From an uncultured Alistipes sp. (GTDB lineage Bacteria; Bacteroidota; Bacteroidia; Bacteroidales; Rikenellaceae), in the NCBI RefSeq assembly GCF_963931675.1, contig NZ_OZ007039.1, forward strand, positions 1,211,657 through 1,275,656: a DNA stretch of 64,000 bases, in the 5' to 3' direction. Of this stretch, positions 35,851 through 44,802 are shown piece after piece (positions within the stretch are counted from its first letter, which is position 1; each line of letters begins with the position of its first letter). The notes under the pieces were generated by a model that was given only the letters and a program-made list of their open reading frames with translations, ran no database searches and was not told the origin of the DNA. The translations under genes were made by a program, and so were the position numbers.

Positions 35851-36702
35851 ATGAAAAACGTTAAGAAATACCTCTCGACCATGCTGGCCCTGGCCTTGGC
35901 TCTGCCGATGTTCACGGGCTGCAACAACGGGTTGGACGAGTACCCCTCGGATGCGCAGATCCCGGCTCCGTCGGACAAGTTCACCACCGACATCCAGTTC
36001 GTATCGCGCCTGAGCGACGCGGCGCTCTGCGCCAGCGAGGAGGACTGCCGGGCCGTGCACGACTACATCGTCACGACGCTCAACGGAAAGAACGGCTCCT
36101 GGCTGACGATCCTCGACCGGGCCGACAATGGCAAACTGTCGGAGATGCTCGGTACGGCGTTCGATTCCTACCGCTGGACGACCTTCGCCTTCAACCGGAT
36201 CGTCGACAAGACCTCCTATCAGGGCAGCATGCTCTATGTGAACCAGTGCCTGACCGAGTCGAAGGGGGTTCCCTGCGGCGCAGGGTGCTACGTGACGGGG
36301 CTGACCACCGGGATGACCGGTGTGCGCACCGACAAGAACGACCTGGGTGAGGTGACCGGTACGACGGCCGTTTCGTTCGACGTGAACGTCGTGACGGCCC
36401 GTTTCGACACGGCGGACCAGATTGCGGCCTTCGGCGGCAGCGAAGGGGTGCTCCGTTCGTTCTACAACGACAACATGCCCTTCCTGATGATCGGAACGGT
36501 GAAGAACGACCTGTTCGGGTCGCTGCAGGGAATAGGCCAGAGCGTGGGGACAAGCTACGGCTTCAATGTCTTCGAGGTGGCAAAGGGGGCGCAATATACG
36601 ATCTTCCTGCTGACCGAGGAGCGTTTCTGGGGGCTGAACGGCGTCCAGAAGGAGACCCTGGCCGACGGCATCGAGAGCTATGCCATCAAGGTGATGTGGT
36701 AG
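35851..36702 (+). CDS. Lipoprotein of unknown function, last gene of the susCD operon
   Basis: I do not recognise a family for this 283-residue protein. It has a clear lipoprotein signal (MFTGC, Cys about residue 25) and no membrane segment afterwards. Two short Cys-rich spots are visible (ALCASEEDC and GVPCGAGC). Operon position after SusC, SusD and an EEP enzyme suggests a surface glycan-binding protein or an accessory to the phosphodiesterase. A strong terminator follows 20 bases after the stop. Confidence 0.8.
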   Translation: MKNVKKYLSTMLALALALPMFTGCNNGLDEYPSDAQIPAPSDKFTTDIQFVSRLSDAALCASEEDCRAVHDYIVTTLNGKNGSWLTILDRADNGKLSEMLGTAFDSYRWTTFAFNRIVDKTSYQGSMLYVNQCLTESKGVPCGAGCYVTGLTTGMTGVRTDKNDLGEVTGTTAVSFDVNVVTARFDTADQIAAFGGSEGVLRSFYNDNMPFLMIGTVKNDLFGSLQGIGQSVGTSYGFNVFEVAKGAQYTIFLLTEERFWGLNGVQKETLADGIESYAIKVMW

Positions 36703-36721
36703 CTTCCCGGGCCGGAACGGC

Positions 36722-36754
36722 AAGAGGCGGAACCTTTGCGGTTCCGCCTCTTTT
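36722..36754 (+). terminator. Intrinsic terminator of the susCD operon
   Basis: A 13-bp stem (AAGAGGCGGAACC and its complement) closes on a TTTGC pentaloop and runs into a short T tract. Confidence 0.88.
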
Positions 36755-36848
36755 CTTGTCTGGCATCATGACCAACTTGTTAGGGACTTTTTCCGTATTG
36801 CGTGCTGCCGCCGGGCGGTTGCCCTCCCCTGGCGGGGAGGCCGCGGGG

Positions 36849-37394
36849 TCAGCGCGAGGCGACGAGCGACGACGGTGTGACGCCCATCGAGTCGCGCGCC
36901 CAGTCGCCGTGGGCCCGGAGCACCTGTTCGATGATGTCGCGCACGGCCCCTTCGCCCCCTTTGAACTCCGAGACGTAGCGCGAAGCCTCGATCACCTCGG
37001 CGACGGCATCCGACGGACAGACCGGGATCCCCACTTCGCGCATACACTCCAGGTCGGGGATGTCGTCGCCCATGTAGATCACGTCGGAGGGCGCCACACC
37101 CTCGTTCCGGAGGTATTCGTGCAGCGCCGCGATCTTGTCCATGCAGTCGACGTAGTAGTGGCGGATCCCGAGCATCCGGAGCCGGTGTTCGAGCGTCTTG
37201 CCGCGTCCTCCGGTGATGATGCAGACACGGTAGCCCAGCTTGATGGCGTAGGCCAGCGCATAGCCGTCCTTGGCGTTGTAGCGGCGGATGAAGTCGCCGT
37301 CGGGCGTGGGGATGATCCCCCCGTCGGTCATCACGCCGTCGACATCGAAGATGAAGGTCCGGCAGCGTGCTATCTGTTCCTTGAAGTTTTCCAT
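36849..37394 (-). CDS. kdsC: KDO-8-phosphate phosphatase (HAD family)
   Basis: The 181-residue HAD phosphatase has the nucleophile motif FDVDGVMTDG near residue 15, ITGGRGKTLEHR in mid-protein and the metal-binding MGDDIPDLECM. Length and motifs fit KdsC, which releases phosphate from KDO-8-P for LPS core synthesis. The ATG at 37394 (MENFKEQIARC) lies inside the end of the DUF2520 gene, overlapping it by 25 bases, so the pair is translationally coupled. Confidence 0.9.
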   Translation of the reverse strand: MENFKEQIARCRTFIFDVDGVMTDGGIIPTPDGDFIRRYNAKDGYALAYAIKLGYRVCIITGGRGKTLEHRLRMLGIRHYYVDCMDKIAALHEYLRNEGVAPSDVIYMGDDIPDLECMREVGIPVCPSDAVAEVIEASRYVSEFKGGEGAVRDIIEQVLRAHGDWARDSMGVTPSSLVASR

Positions 37395-38149
37395 ATGTTT
37401 TCGCTGATTTGGGTATAGATCTTCTGAAGGGTCGGGTTGCCGTTGAGCAGGGCGAGGTGCCGCTCCTGCGTGGCGGTGTCGTTGCGTACGGCGGGGCCGG
37501 TCTGCACGTCGCGCGGCGAGGAGCTGTCGCACGCCTTGGCCGCGGTTTCGGCGATCAGCGGCTTGAGTACCGCAAAGTCGAGCCCGGCACTGCGGACCAC
37601 CGCCTCGCCCAGGGCGTACATGTGGTTGGCGAAGTTGCAGGCGAAGACCGCGGCGAGGTGCACTTTGCCCCGCTGTGCGGAGTCGGCCCAGAGCACCGTC
37701 CGGGAGAGCGTGCGGGCAAAGGCTTCGAGCTCGGCCCGGAATCCGGTGTCCGATGTTTCGAGGAAGACCGGGATTTCCGAGAAATCGACCCGGCGGCCCT
37801 TGGTGAAGGTCTGCATCGGGTAGAAGACCGCACGGCGCGCAAATCGCTCCGGAATGGCTTCCAGAGGTACGCTTCCGGCGGTATGGGCGACGGCGGCCGA
37901 TGCGGGGACCGGCAGCGTGGAGGCCACTTCGGCCACGGCGCGGTCGCTCACGGCGATCAGATAGATGTCGGCGTCGCGGCGGAGCGCTTCGGGGTCGGAA
38001 CTCCAGTTGCATCCGGCCAGGGCGGCGACGGTACGGCCCCGTTCCGGATTGCGGGCGAAGAGCTGGAGGAGTTCCAGGCCGCTTCCGGCGATGGCCAGGG
38101 CCAGGGCCTCTGCCAGGTTTCCGCTTCCGATAATGACGACTCGTTTCAT
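37370..38149 (-). CDS. Rossmann-like DUF2520 domain protein
   Basis: The 259-residue protein starts with a dinucleotide-binding motif (VVIIGSGNLAEALA) and has a helical C-terminal DUF2520 domain (VHLAAVFACNFANHMYALGE). It resembles ketopantoate/pyrroline-carboxylate reductase-type oxidoreductases, but its substrate is unknown. Pairing with kdsC is common in Bacteroidetes, hinting at an envelope role. Confidence 0.88.
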   Translation of the reverse strand: MKRVVIIGSGNLAEALALAIAGSGLELLQLFARNPERGRTVAALAGCNWSSDPEALRRDADIYLIAVSDRAVAEVASTLPVPASAAVAHTAGSVPLEAIPERFARRAVFYPMQTFTKGRRVDFSEIPVFLETSDTGFRAELEAFARTLSRTVLWADSAQRGKVHLAAVFACNFANHMYALGEAVVRSAGLDFAVLKPLIAETAAKACDSSSPRDVQTGPAVRNDTATQERHLALLNGNPTLQKIYTQISENIWKTSRNR

Positions 38150-38165
38150 CTCTTTTATTCCTGAT

Positions 38166-39470
38166 TTACAGCAGGTCTGTCAATCGCACGTTGTTCGGCG
38201 AGTGGAGGACCTCCTCCTTGAGTGTCTCCACTTCGCGGTTCATGCGGGCCAGTTCGGGGGTTTGTTCCAGGTCGAGGGTGGTCTGTCCGGTGCGTTCGAC
38301 GGCTTCGAGGATGCCGTAGACGGTGGTCGACGAGAGGTCGTGGGCCGGGGCGAAGGCCACTTCGCGTTCGCCGTCGCCGCTGCGCACGGCGATCAGTTGT
38401 CCGGCCTGCACGAGCTGGAAGAGAATGTCGTTGACGATTCGGGTCGGGAGCCCGAGGCGTTTGCGGATCTCGTCGGTCGGGAGCGTTCCGCCGTGGTCGC
38501 GGAAGTTGCGTGCTACGAGAATCATCACCGCGAGGAGCACCTTGCGGCGCTGGTCGTAGCTGATGCGCAGCGATTCGCGCTCCTCGGCGAAGCGGCTGAT
38601 GTTCTGGTAGGCGAACGAGAGCTCGCCGCCGAAGAGAAGGATCTCCCAGGAGGTCTGCATCCAGATGAGGAAGAGCGGCAGGGCGGCGAAACTGCCGTAG
38701 ACGGCGTTGTAGGAGGTCATCCAGCGCTGGACGTAGACGTAGCCCCACTGGAAGAGCAGGAAGATGGTCCCGGCGACGATTCCGGCCATCAGGGCGCTCT
38801 GGAACCGCACCCGGGCGTTGGGGATGATCAGGTAGAGCAGGGTGAACATCGTCCAGATGACGACCATCGAGGCCAGGCGGGAGAGGGTCGTGAAGTACCA
38901 CTTGTCGTAGAGGCCCAGGACCTGCTCGATGTAGTTGCCGACGGCATTGGCGAGGATCCAGAGCACGGGGACGATCATCACCACGGCGATGTAGTCGGTC
39001 CACTGACGGGCGATGCTTCGTTCGACCTTGACCTCCCAGATGTTGTTGAAGGCGTTTTCGATCGACCCGAAGACGCGGATCACGGCCCAGAAGAGCATCA
39101 CCAGACCCACGGCGGCCACGACGCCGCCCTGGGTTCGGGCCAGGGCGTTTTCGGCGAATCCGACGATGTAGTCGACGGTTTCGGGGTGTTGGGGGAAGAG
39201 CTCGTAGAGGTTTTCGACGAGTCCGTCGGCGAGGCCGAATCCCTTGACCACGGCGAAGACCAGGGCCAGGAGCGGCACGAGCGACATGAGCGTGTAGAAG
39301 GTGAGCGCTGCGGAGCGGACCAGCGTTCCGTGCTCGACCAGCCCGCGGGCCGTGTAGAAGAGCAGCCGGTATTGCTGTACGAGCCACCGCACGACGGGAT
39401 TGCGCCATTCGTTGATGTCCTCCCGGAAGATCGTATCGGTAAAGTAGGTGAAGAGTTTTCGGAGTTTCAT
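38166..39470 (-). CDS. YihY/BrkB family inner-membrane protein
   Basis: The 434-residue protein has about six membrane segments in its first 300 residues, with the family stretches SAALTFYTLMSLVPLLALVF and SFAALPLFLIWMQTSWEI. A cytoplasmic C-terminal winged-helix-like extension follows (TDEIRKRLGLPTRIVNDILF). Function is not established for this family; the old RNase BN label is wrong. A promoter-like TATCTTTG lies upstream. Confidence 0.9.
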   Translation of the reverse strand: MKLRKLFTYFTDTIFREDINEWRNPVVRWLVQQYRLLFYTARGLVEHGTLVRSAALTFYTLMSLVPLLALVFAVVKGFGLADGLVENLYELFPQHPETVDYIVGFAENALARTQGGVVAAVGLVMLFWAVIRVFGSIENAFNNIWEVKVERSIARQWTDYIAVVMIVPVLWILANAVGNYIEQVLGLYDKWYFTTLSRLASMVVIWTMFTLLYLIIPNARVRFQSALMAGIVAGTIFLLFQWGYVYVQRWMTSYNAVYGSFAALPLFLIWMQTSWEILLFGGELSFAYQNISRFAEERESLRISYDQRRKVLLAVMILVARNFRDHGGTLPTDEIRKRLGLPTRIVNDILFQLVQAGQLIAVRSGDGEREVAFAPAHDLSSTTVYGILEAVERTGQTTLDLEQTPELARMNREVETLKEEVLHSPNNVRLTDLL

Positions 39471-39501
39471 GGGCTCGGTCCGCCATCGCGGTGCTATTTG
39501 A

Positions 39502-39509
39502 CAAAGATA
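39502..39509 (-). promoter_or_regulatory. Candidate -7 element for yihY-DUF2520-kdsC
   Basis: The minus strand reads TATCTTTG, an exact TAnnTTTG match, just after the methyltransferase stop. Confidence 0.5.
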
Positions 39510-39510
39510 G

Positions 39511-40656
39511 CTATTTTAGACGGATCGCCCAAAAATCGTTCCCGATTTTCGTGAAGGCCATCCGCAGGTCGGCGCCGGGACGGGTGCCGAGGCGCCGCAT
39601 GAGCTCCTCGGCCGGGAGCGGGAAGTCGCGTTTGAGGAGTTCGAGGCCGCGGCCTTTCAGTTCTCGCTTCAGCCGCTTCGGGTCGTAGGGCTCGATCCGC
39701 TCGACGGGCAGTACGCGCCCGATGATGCCGTGCGGCTCCTCTTCGGCGAATCCGAATCCGAGGTCGCTCCAGCAGTCGGCCTTCCCGGCCAGATGGAGGC
39801 GCGCGAGGCGGGCTTTCTGGAGGGCGACGTCCGGGACCACCAACCAGTGGTAACGCACCGGATCGAATGCCGGGGCTTCGGGCGCGGCGGCTCCGGGCCG
39901 GGCCGAGAAGCTCCCTGTACCGAGCGCCGTGGCCGTAACGAGCGGTCCCGAGCCGTCGGCATAGACCTCGACCTCCTTGCACTCGTCGCCCGACGAGACG
40001 ACCTCCACGCGGCTTCCGGGAAAGAGCCGCAGGGCCTCGTCCACATCGAACAGCGGGGAGTTTTTCAGGCAGAGCCGCGGCGCGATCCGGTCGATCGCCG
40101 GTCTCAGGGCCACGATGTCGGGCGAGCAGGCTTCGAGCCGCACCTGCTTGCGCCCTTCGGCCGAACGGCGGTCGGGATCGGCGTAGACCCAGTCGAAATG
40201 CAACCCTTCGCGGCCGAGAAACTCCTCGGCCGAACTGTTTACGACCTCGATATTCGCAACTCCCATTCTCGAAAGGTTGTCGGCGGTGATGCGGGCCAGC
40301 AGCGGGTCGCGTTCGAGGGCCACGACGCGGCGGAAATGCCGGGCGAGATAGAGCGCATCGACCCCCAGCCCGCAGGTGAGGTCCAGCACCGTGTCGCCCG
40401 CGATCCGTTTGTGGGCGGCTGTCGCTTCGCTCGATGCCTGCTCGAAGGCCCGCGGAGGCAGGATGCACTGCGCGGCGGCATACGTCGGGAGTTTGCGTTC
40501 GGCGCGTGCGAGGTACTTGACCTGCGTGGCGACAAGCCGGGCATGGGGAACCGTCCGGTCGAGCGCCACCTCCAGCGGGTCGCGGCCCCGGGCGGCGGCA
40601 ATCGCTTGCCGGAGCTCGTCGCTACGGAGCAGGTCGTATTCCTCGGCGGTGATCAT
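39511..40656 (-). CDS. Class I SAM-dependent methyltransferase with THUMP-like domain
   Basis: The 381-residue protein has a SAM-binding core (VLDLTCGLGVDALYLARHF), the acidic adenosine contact in VALERDP, and a catalytic-site motif DWVYADPDRR. The C-terminal part (about 290-381) matches the THUMP-like domain found in Bacteroidetes homologues. An RNA or rRNA guanine target is likely, but the base is not predictable. Confidence 0.88.
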   Translation of the reverse strand: MITAEEYDLLRSDELRQAIAAARGRDPLEVALDRTVPHARLVATQVKYLARAERKLPTYAAAQCILPPRAFEQASSEATAAHKRIAGDTVLDLTCGLGVDALYLARHFRRVVALERDPLLARITADNLSRMGVANIEVVNSSAEEFLGREGLHFDWVYADPDRRSAEGRKQVRLEACSPDIVALRPAIDRIAPRLCLKNSPLFDVDEALRLFPGSRVEVVSSGDECKEVEVYADGSGPLVTATALGTGSFSARPGAAAPEAPAFDPVRYHWLVVPDVALQKARLARLHLAGKADCWSDLGFGFAEEEPHGIIGRVLPVERIEPYDPKRLKRELKGRGLELLKRDFPLPAEELMRRLGTRPGADLRMAFTKIGNDFWAIRLK

Positions 40657-40674
40657 GGGGCGAAAGCGTTTGTT

Positions 40675-42153
40675 TTACGGACGCAAAGGTAGGCTTTTTT
40701 TCGGTTCCCGGCATCCTGCGGCGAGCGTTGCAAGGAGGAAAACCGCATAGAGGAGGATGGTGGGAGCCTTTTCGAGCGTATAGTCGGTTGTGCCTCCGGG
40801 CAGTGCGGCGGTCGCCCGGGCCAGGAAGTTGACCGCTTCGGCGGCCTTGCCCGTCACCAGCCCGAAGAGCGGCGCAAGCCATCCGACGGGCAGGAGCATC
40901 CAGAGCGCACCGCCGAATACCACGACCCCGGCCAGCAGGATGGCCACCGGATTGACGACCAGCCCGGCCAAGGGCACTATGCCGAAGGTGTGCGAGACGA
41001 GCGGGGCCGTAGCCAGTGTGGCCGTCAACCCGATCACGTAGGCGTCGCTCACGGCATTCAGCCATCGGTGGCGGGTCCGGCACCTGCGGCAGAGGGGTAC
41101 ACCCCAGAGGAGAATCCCTGCGACGGCGAGGAACGAGAGCAGGAAACTCAGGTCGCCGATCCAGTTGGGATTCCAGAGCAGCATCCCGAAGGCCGCCAGG
41201 GCCAGGGCATTCATCCCGACATACTCCGACGCGGAGGCGAGTGCGGCCTGGAGGAAGGTGCACATCACGGCGGCCCGTATGGCGCTGGGCGGGAATCCGG
41301 CCGCGGCGACAAAGAGCCAGATGGCCGCCGCTGCGAGAAGGTTCTTCCAGAGGTGCCCGCGCCGCAGCAGGGGCAGCCACCAGAGCAGGGCGTTCACCAC
41401 GACGAAGACAATCCCCGTATGGAGCCCCGATACGGCCAGCAGGTGCGAAAAACCGCTCCGGGAGTAGACTGTGCGGAGTTCGGCGGGGATTCCGCGCCGT
41501 TCGCCCGCAGCCATCGCCTCGACGACGGCCCGGGCTTCGGGAGCCATCGGCAGACGGTCGAGACGTTCGACAGCCCGGCGGTGCAGGGAGGCACCCCGGG
41601 GCTCCTCCCGGTCGAGGATCGCCCGTTCTCCGATCCACAGCGTTCCGGCATAGCCCCGCCGTTCCATCAGCCGCCGGTAGCTCTCGGCTCCGCCCTGGAA
41701 CGGCCTCACACGACCCCGGCAGCGGATCCGCTCTCCGTCCCGAAGCCGGGTCAACGAATCGGCATAGAGCCGGATCCGGGTCTCCGAAGCGTGCCAATGG
41801 CCATTCGTCGGGTCGCGCCAGGCCGTGACTGCGGCATCGGCGACCGAATAGCGCTCCCGTTCGACGGGAAATCCCTCCACGACGACTTCGTAGAGGGTGT
41901 ACACCTCCCGGGGGACCGAAATTTCGGGAGCCCGGAGTTGTGCCGCGGCGAATCCCGACGTGAGGAGCATCGCCACGGCGGCCGCTCCCGAACGGAAGAG
42001 GAGGGCCACGATGCCCGTACAGACGAAAGCCCCTGCGAGAAACCACAGGGGCAGTTCGTACACTCCGGCCAAGGCAATCCCCGCGGCGAAGGGTGCGAGG
42101 AGCTTGACCATCGGCATCCGATTGAGCCGATCCAGCAGGCAGGCGATTTTCAT
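40675..42153 (-). CDS. ComEC/Rec2 family membrane protein
   Basis: The 492-residue polytopic protein has an N-terminal soluble DUF4131-like region and the competence-domain signature FSHLLAVSGLHTGIV with the channel helices that follow. The C-terminal metallo-beta-lactamase domain of full-length ComEC is absent. ComEC carries single-stranded DNA across the inner membrane in competent bacteria; other uptake genes are not present here. It begins 33 bases after the phage cassette terminator. Confidence 0.9.
   Translation of the reverse strand: MKIACLLDRLNRMPMVKLLAPFAAGIALAGVYELPLWFLAGAFVCTGIVALLFRSGAAAVAMLLTSGFAAAQLRAPEISVPREVYTLYEVVVEGFPVERERYSVADAAVTAWRDPTNGHWHASETRIRLYADSLTRLRDGERIRCRGRVRPFQGGAESYRRLMERRGYAGTLWIGERAILDREEPRGASLHRRAVERLDRLPMAPEARAVVEAMAAGERRGIPAELRTVYSRSGFSHLLAVSGLHTGIVFVVVNALLWWLPLLRRGHLWKNLLAAAAIWLFVAAAGFPPSAIRAAVMCTFLQAALASASEYVGMNALALAAFGMLLWNPNWIGDLSFLLSFLAVAGILLWGVPLCRRCRTRHRWLNAVSDAYVIGLTATLATAPLVSHTFGIVPLAGLVVNPVAILLAGVVVFGGALWMLLPVGWLAPLFGLVTGKAAEAVNFLARATAALPGGTTDYTLEKAPTILLYAVFLLATLAAGCREPKKSLPLRP
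40684..40691 (-). promoter_or_regulatory. Candidate -7 element for the methyltransferase gene
   Basis: The minus strand reads TACCTTTG, an exact TAnnTTTG match, inside the last codons of comEC. Confidence 0.45.
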
Positions 42154-42178
42154 ACCTGCAAGATAATCAAAACAGACG

Positions 42179-42199
42179 AAAAAAAGTCACTCGGGTGAC
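42179..42199 (-). terminator. Intrinsic terminator of the phage-derived cassette
   Basis: On the minus strand GTCAC-CCGA-GTGAC is followed by seven T. The stop codon of the lysozyme-like gene lies within the stem. Confidence 0.75.
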
Positions 42200-42594
42200 A
42201 GAAAAAGCTCCCACCCGTCGGCCACCTGCCGCATGTCGGCCGGAGTCCCGTTCTCCACGCGCGAGATGGCCGCGGCGAGGGGGATCATCGTTCCGGCGTC
42301 GCGCGTGTCGAGCGGCTCATCGGGGTCGATGCCCGTATCGGCGGCCACGGCGCGGATGTAGAGGCCGGTATGGTTCTCCGAGGGCGGGGCCCAGCGGGAG
42401 ATCATTCCCCGGATGGTGTCGAGCCCGTAGCGGACGCGGTAGGTGTCGAGCAGGACGAAGATGGCGCGGTATCCCCAGGCCAGCGTCTCGAACTCCTTGA
42501 AGTCCGGGTCGTGCGAGGGGCGGATCTCGCCCCGGTAGCGGACCCTCGACTGGCGGATGTTTCCCGGATTGCGGTTATCGAGTCCCCGTGCCAT
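42187..42594 (-). CDS. Phage structural protein P5-like lysozyme/transglycosylase
   Basis: The 135-residue protein begins GLDNRNPGNIRQS and continues with WGYRAIFVLLDTYRVRYGLDTI and SRWAPPSENHT. This is the small P5-type muralytic fold seen in phages and prophages. It probably cleaves peptidoglycan during lysis or entry. The ATG at 42594 (MARGL) is used; it overlaps the holin gene by 20 bases, forming a lysis pair. Confidence 0.82.
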   Translation of the reverse strand: MARGLDNRNPGNIRQSRVRYRGEIRPSHDPDFKEFETLAWGYRAIFVLLDTYRVRYGLDTIRGMISRWAPPSENHTGLYIRAVAADTGIDPDEPLDTRDAGTMIPLAAAISRVENGTPADMRQVADGWELFLSPE

Positions 42595-43027
42595 AGTCGT
42601 CGTCCTTGATGTGAAGGTGGGATTCCACGCGGCGTTTGGCGTAGCGCCGCAGCCAGCGGAAGAGCGGGGCCTCGGAGAGCTGCGCGGCATTTTCGAGGAA
42701 CGACCAGAACTCCACGCCGCAGGTGAATCCGGTGAAGAGCTTGGCGAGGTTCAACTGCATGAAGTCCAGTACGCAGCAGTCCAGGAGCCAGGCCATTGCG
42801 ATGGCCGTGACGGAGAGTCCCATCTTGACGACCGTGCGCCAGGCCTTGCAGCTTTCGAAGTACCACTCCCGCCCTTCGCGGCGGGCGACGGCCCGGTCGG
42901 CGAAGATCCCCGAGACGAAGTCCACCCCGATGAAGAGCAGTGTGGTGATGACGAGCGGATGAATGGGGGCGAAGAGGGCGGCAACACCGGCCACGACGCC
43001 GCTAACGAACCTGAACAAAGCCTCCAT
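42575..43027 (-). CDS. Phage holin family protein
   Basis: The 150-residue membrane protein has about three hydrophobic segments, including LVITTLLFIGVDFVSGIFAD, the hallmark of toxin-secretion/phage-lysis holins. It would permeabilise the inner membrane for the adjacent lysozyme-like protein. The C-terminus is basic. It overlaps genes on both sides. Confidence 0.85.
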   Translation of the reverse strand: MEALFRFVSGVVAGVAALFAPIHPLVITTLLFIGVDFVSGIFADRAVARREGREWYFESCKAWRTVVKMGLSVTAIAMAWLLDCCVLDFMQLNLAKLFTGFTCGVEFWSFLENAAQLSEAPLFRWLRRYAKRRVESHLHIKDDDYGTGTR

Positions 43028-43475
43028 CGGTCATACAGCGGTTGAAGATGTTCTTTTCGGGGCGGTACTCGGGGAATTCGTCCCGGTTGTTTTCGAGGTA
43101 GTCGGAGGCCCGGCGCAGGAGCGTGCGGGCTTCGCAGCGCAGGGCGTGCCGATGCCGCAGGCGGGCTTCGTCGTCGGCGGGCTGGCTCCAGGAGGATTTC
43201 GGGGCTGTTGTTCCGCACTGTCCGGTGCGGATGTCGAGCCGCGGCTGCAGGGCAAGCCGGGTGAAGAGCGCCAGAGGGGTTGCAAGGTATGTGTTGCGGA
43301 AGTCGGCATGGTCTCCGGCGAGGAGTTTTTCGTGGAGTTCCGGGCCGATCACCGGAACGATGTAGCGTTGTTCTGCGGCGGCGATGTCGGCCTCGCCGAA
43401 GGTCTCGGGCGGGAGGTACTCGCCCTCCCGGAAGGCGAGTTTCAGGAGTTGGAGAGGTGAGATGAGCGTATTCAT
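43002..43475 (-). CDS. Phage head-completion/connector-like protein
   Basis: The 157-residue protein (start MNTLISPLQLLKLAF) resembles small proteins found next to portal and capsid genes in Bacteroidetes prophages (DUF6712-like). Family assignment is tentative. The region ending in NRDEFPEYRPEKN is typical of this group. The role is inferred from position between portal and holin. Confidence 0.65.
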   Translation of the reverse strand: MNTLISPLQLLKLAFREGEYLPPETFGEADIAAAEQRYIVPVIGPELHEKLLAGDHADFRNTYLATPLALFTRLALQPRLDIRTGQCGTTAPKSSWSQPADDEARLRHRHALRCEARTLLRRASDYLENNRDEFPEYRPEKNIFNRCMTDGGFVQVR

Positions 43476-43500
43476 GGGAAGGGTTCGTTTTCGGCGCGCC

Positions 43501-43550
43501 GCCGCCGTGCGAAGCCCTCCGGTTGGGCCCGGAGGCTCCGCACGGGCGGC
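43501..43550 (-). promoter_or_regulatory. Strong RNA hairpin between portal and connector genes
   Basis: Nested complementary arms GCCGCC/GGCGGC, GTGCG/CGCAC and CCTCCGG/CCGGAGG form one roughly 50-nt stem-loop in a 77-nt gap. No U-tract follows, so RNA processing or stability is as likely as termination. Confidence 0.6.
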
Positions 43551-43552
43551 GA

Positions 43553-44779
43553 TCATCCGATGCTTGTGACGTTGTATTTGGTGATTTCGGAGAGGAAGGC
43601 CTGCTGTTTGGGGTCTTCGGGGTCGTAGTCGAGCCCGTCGGCCTTGCGGGCCTCCCAGACCTTCATGTAGATGGGTTTCGAGCGGGTCGGCGGGCGGTTG
43701 ACGATCTGCAGCGAGGAGGTGTCGAGGCCGAGGACGGCGGTGATGATCTCGCGGATGGGCTCGGTGAGCTCGGCCTGTTCGGCGAGGATCACCGTGTTGA
43801 GGGCCACCTCGTACTCGTGGAGGATGCGCTCGGCGTTGAATCCCGAGGCGTAGTCCAGACCGCTCAGGGTCCGGAACCAGGAGTGTGCCACGACGATGTC
43901 GCTGACGGCCTGTTCGTGCAGGGCCTGCCAGTCGCCTTCGTTCTGGGCCGTGATGGGGATGAAGCGCGAGTTGTCGTCGTCGCCGCCGTCGCGGATGACG
44001 AACATCACCTGCCCGGGGTTTCCGGCGAACTTGCGTTCGGCCATGCGTACGATGCGCTCGGCTTCGGCCTCGCTGTCGACCGTCGAGTCGAGCATCATCA
44101 CGCCGGAGAGCTGGAAGGAGTTGTCCAGTCGGGAGATGTTCCAGCGGTCGGTTTTGTAGGCAATGGCCGAGACGCCGAATCCGGCGATGTAGGTCGGGAC
44201 GCCGTAGTGCTCGAACATGGGTTCGTAATCCTTGTAGTGGACGATCGCGCGGAGAGTCCCGTCCTCCTGGGGCTCGAAATTCGGGTAGAGGGGGAGCGTC
44301 CGGGCCTCGGTGGGCTTGAAGGCCGACCAGTCGTGGTGGAGGAGGATGTGCTCCGCGTCGCGTGCCACGCGGCAGCGGGATGCGTCCTGGTGGTAGATCG
44401 AGAGGAATGAATGGTCGGCGTCGGTGACGATTTCGAGGAAGGCGTTTCCGAAGAGCGACTTGTCGAATGCCAGTTTGTTGAGCACCTGTCTCAGGCTCTC
44501 CCCGCTACCGTTTACGCGGCGGACGAATGCGGCCAGGGCGGGCTGCCGGGTCTCGTCGCAGATGAACCCCTTTCCCGAGATGTAGTCGGCCTTGTCGTTG
44601 ATGATGCGTCGGTGTGTGGTCGACCGGCGGGCCATCAGGGCGAGGGCTGCGGGGAAGAGGTTGTCGTCGCCCCAGCGCCAGAAGCGGTCGTTTTCGACCC
44701 GTGTCGTACCCAGCGTGACATAGGGATCCGTGCGGTTGGCGACGGCGACGGCGGTTTTGAAGTTTTTCGCTTTGCTCAT
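43553..44779 (-). CDS. Phage portal protein
   Basis: The 408-residue protein has the layout of a phage portal: ALMARRSTTHRRIINDKADY near the N-terminus, LNKLAFDKSLFGNAFLEI, then a stem/clip region (GNPGQVMFVI) and a C-terminal part around NAERILHEYEVALNTVILAEQ. Portals form the dodecameric DNA gate at one capsid vertex. The ATG at 44779 (MSKAKNF) is used. Confidence 0.82.
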   Translation of the reverse strand: MSKAKNFKTAVAVANRTDPYVTLGTTRVENDRFWRWGDDNLFPAALALMARRSTTHRRIINDKADYISGKGFICDETRQPALAAFVRRVNGSGESLRQVLNKLAFDKSLFGNAFLEIVTDADHSFLSIYHQDASRCRVARDAEHILLHHDWSAFKPTEARTLPLYPNFEPQEDGTLRAIVHYKDYEPMFEHYGVPTYIAGFGVSAIAYKTDRWNISRLDNSFQLSGVMMLDSTVDSEAEAERIVRMAERKFAGNPGQVMFVIRDGGDDDNSRFIPITAQNEGDWQALHEQAVSDIVVAHSWFRTLSGLDYASGFNAERILHEYEVALNTVILAEQAELTEPIREIITAVLGLDTSSLQIVNRPPTRSKPIYMKVWEARKADGLDYDPEDPKQQAFLSEITKYNVTSIG

Positions 44780-44802
44780 GGGAAATTTCGGATTTCGGGG
44801 GA

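Noticed and set aside
36823..36840. CCTCCCC-TGGC-GGGGAGG hairpin as terminator of the kdsC operon
   Set aside because: The stem is perfect, but no U-tract follows on the minus strand.
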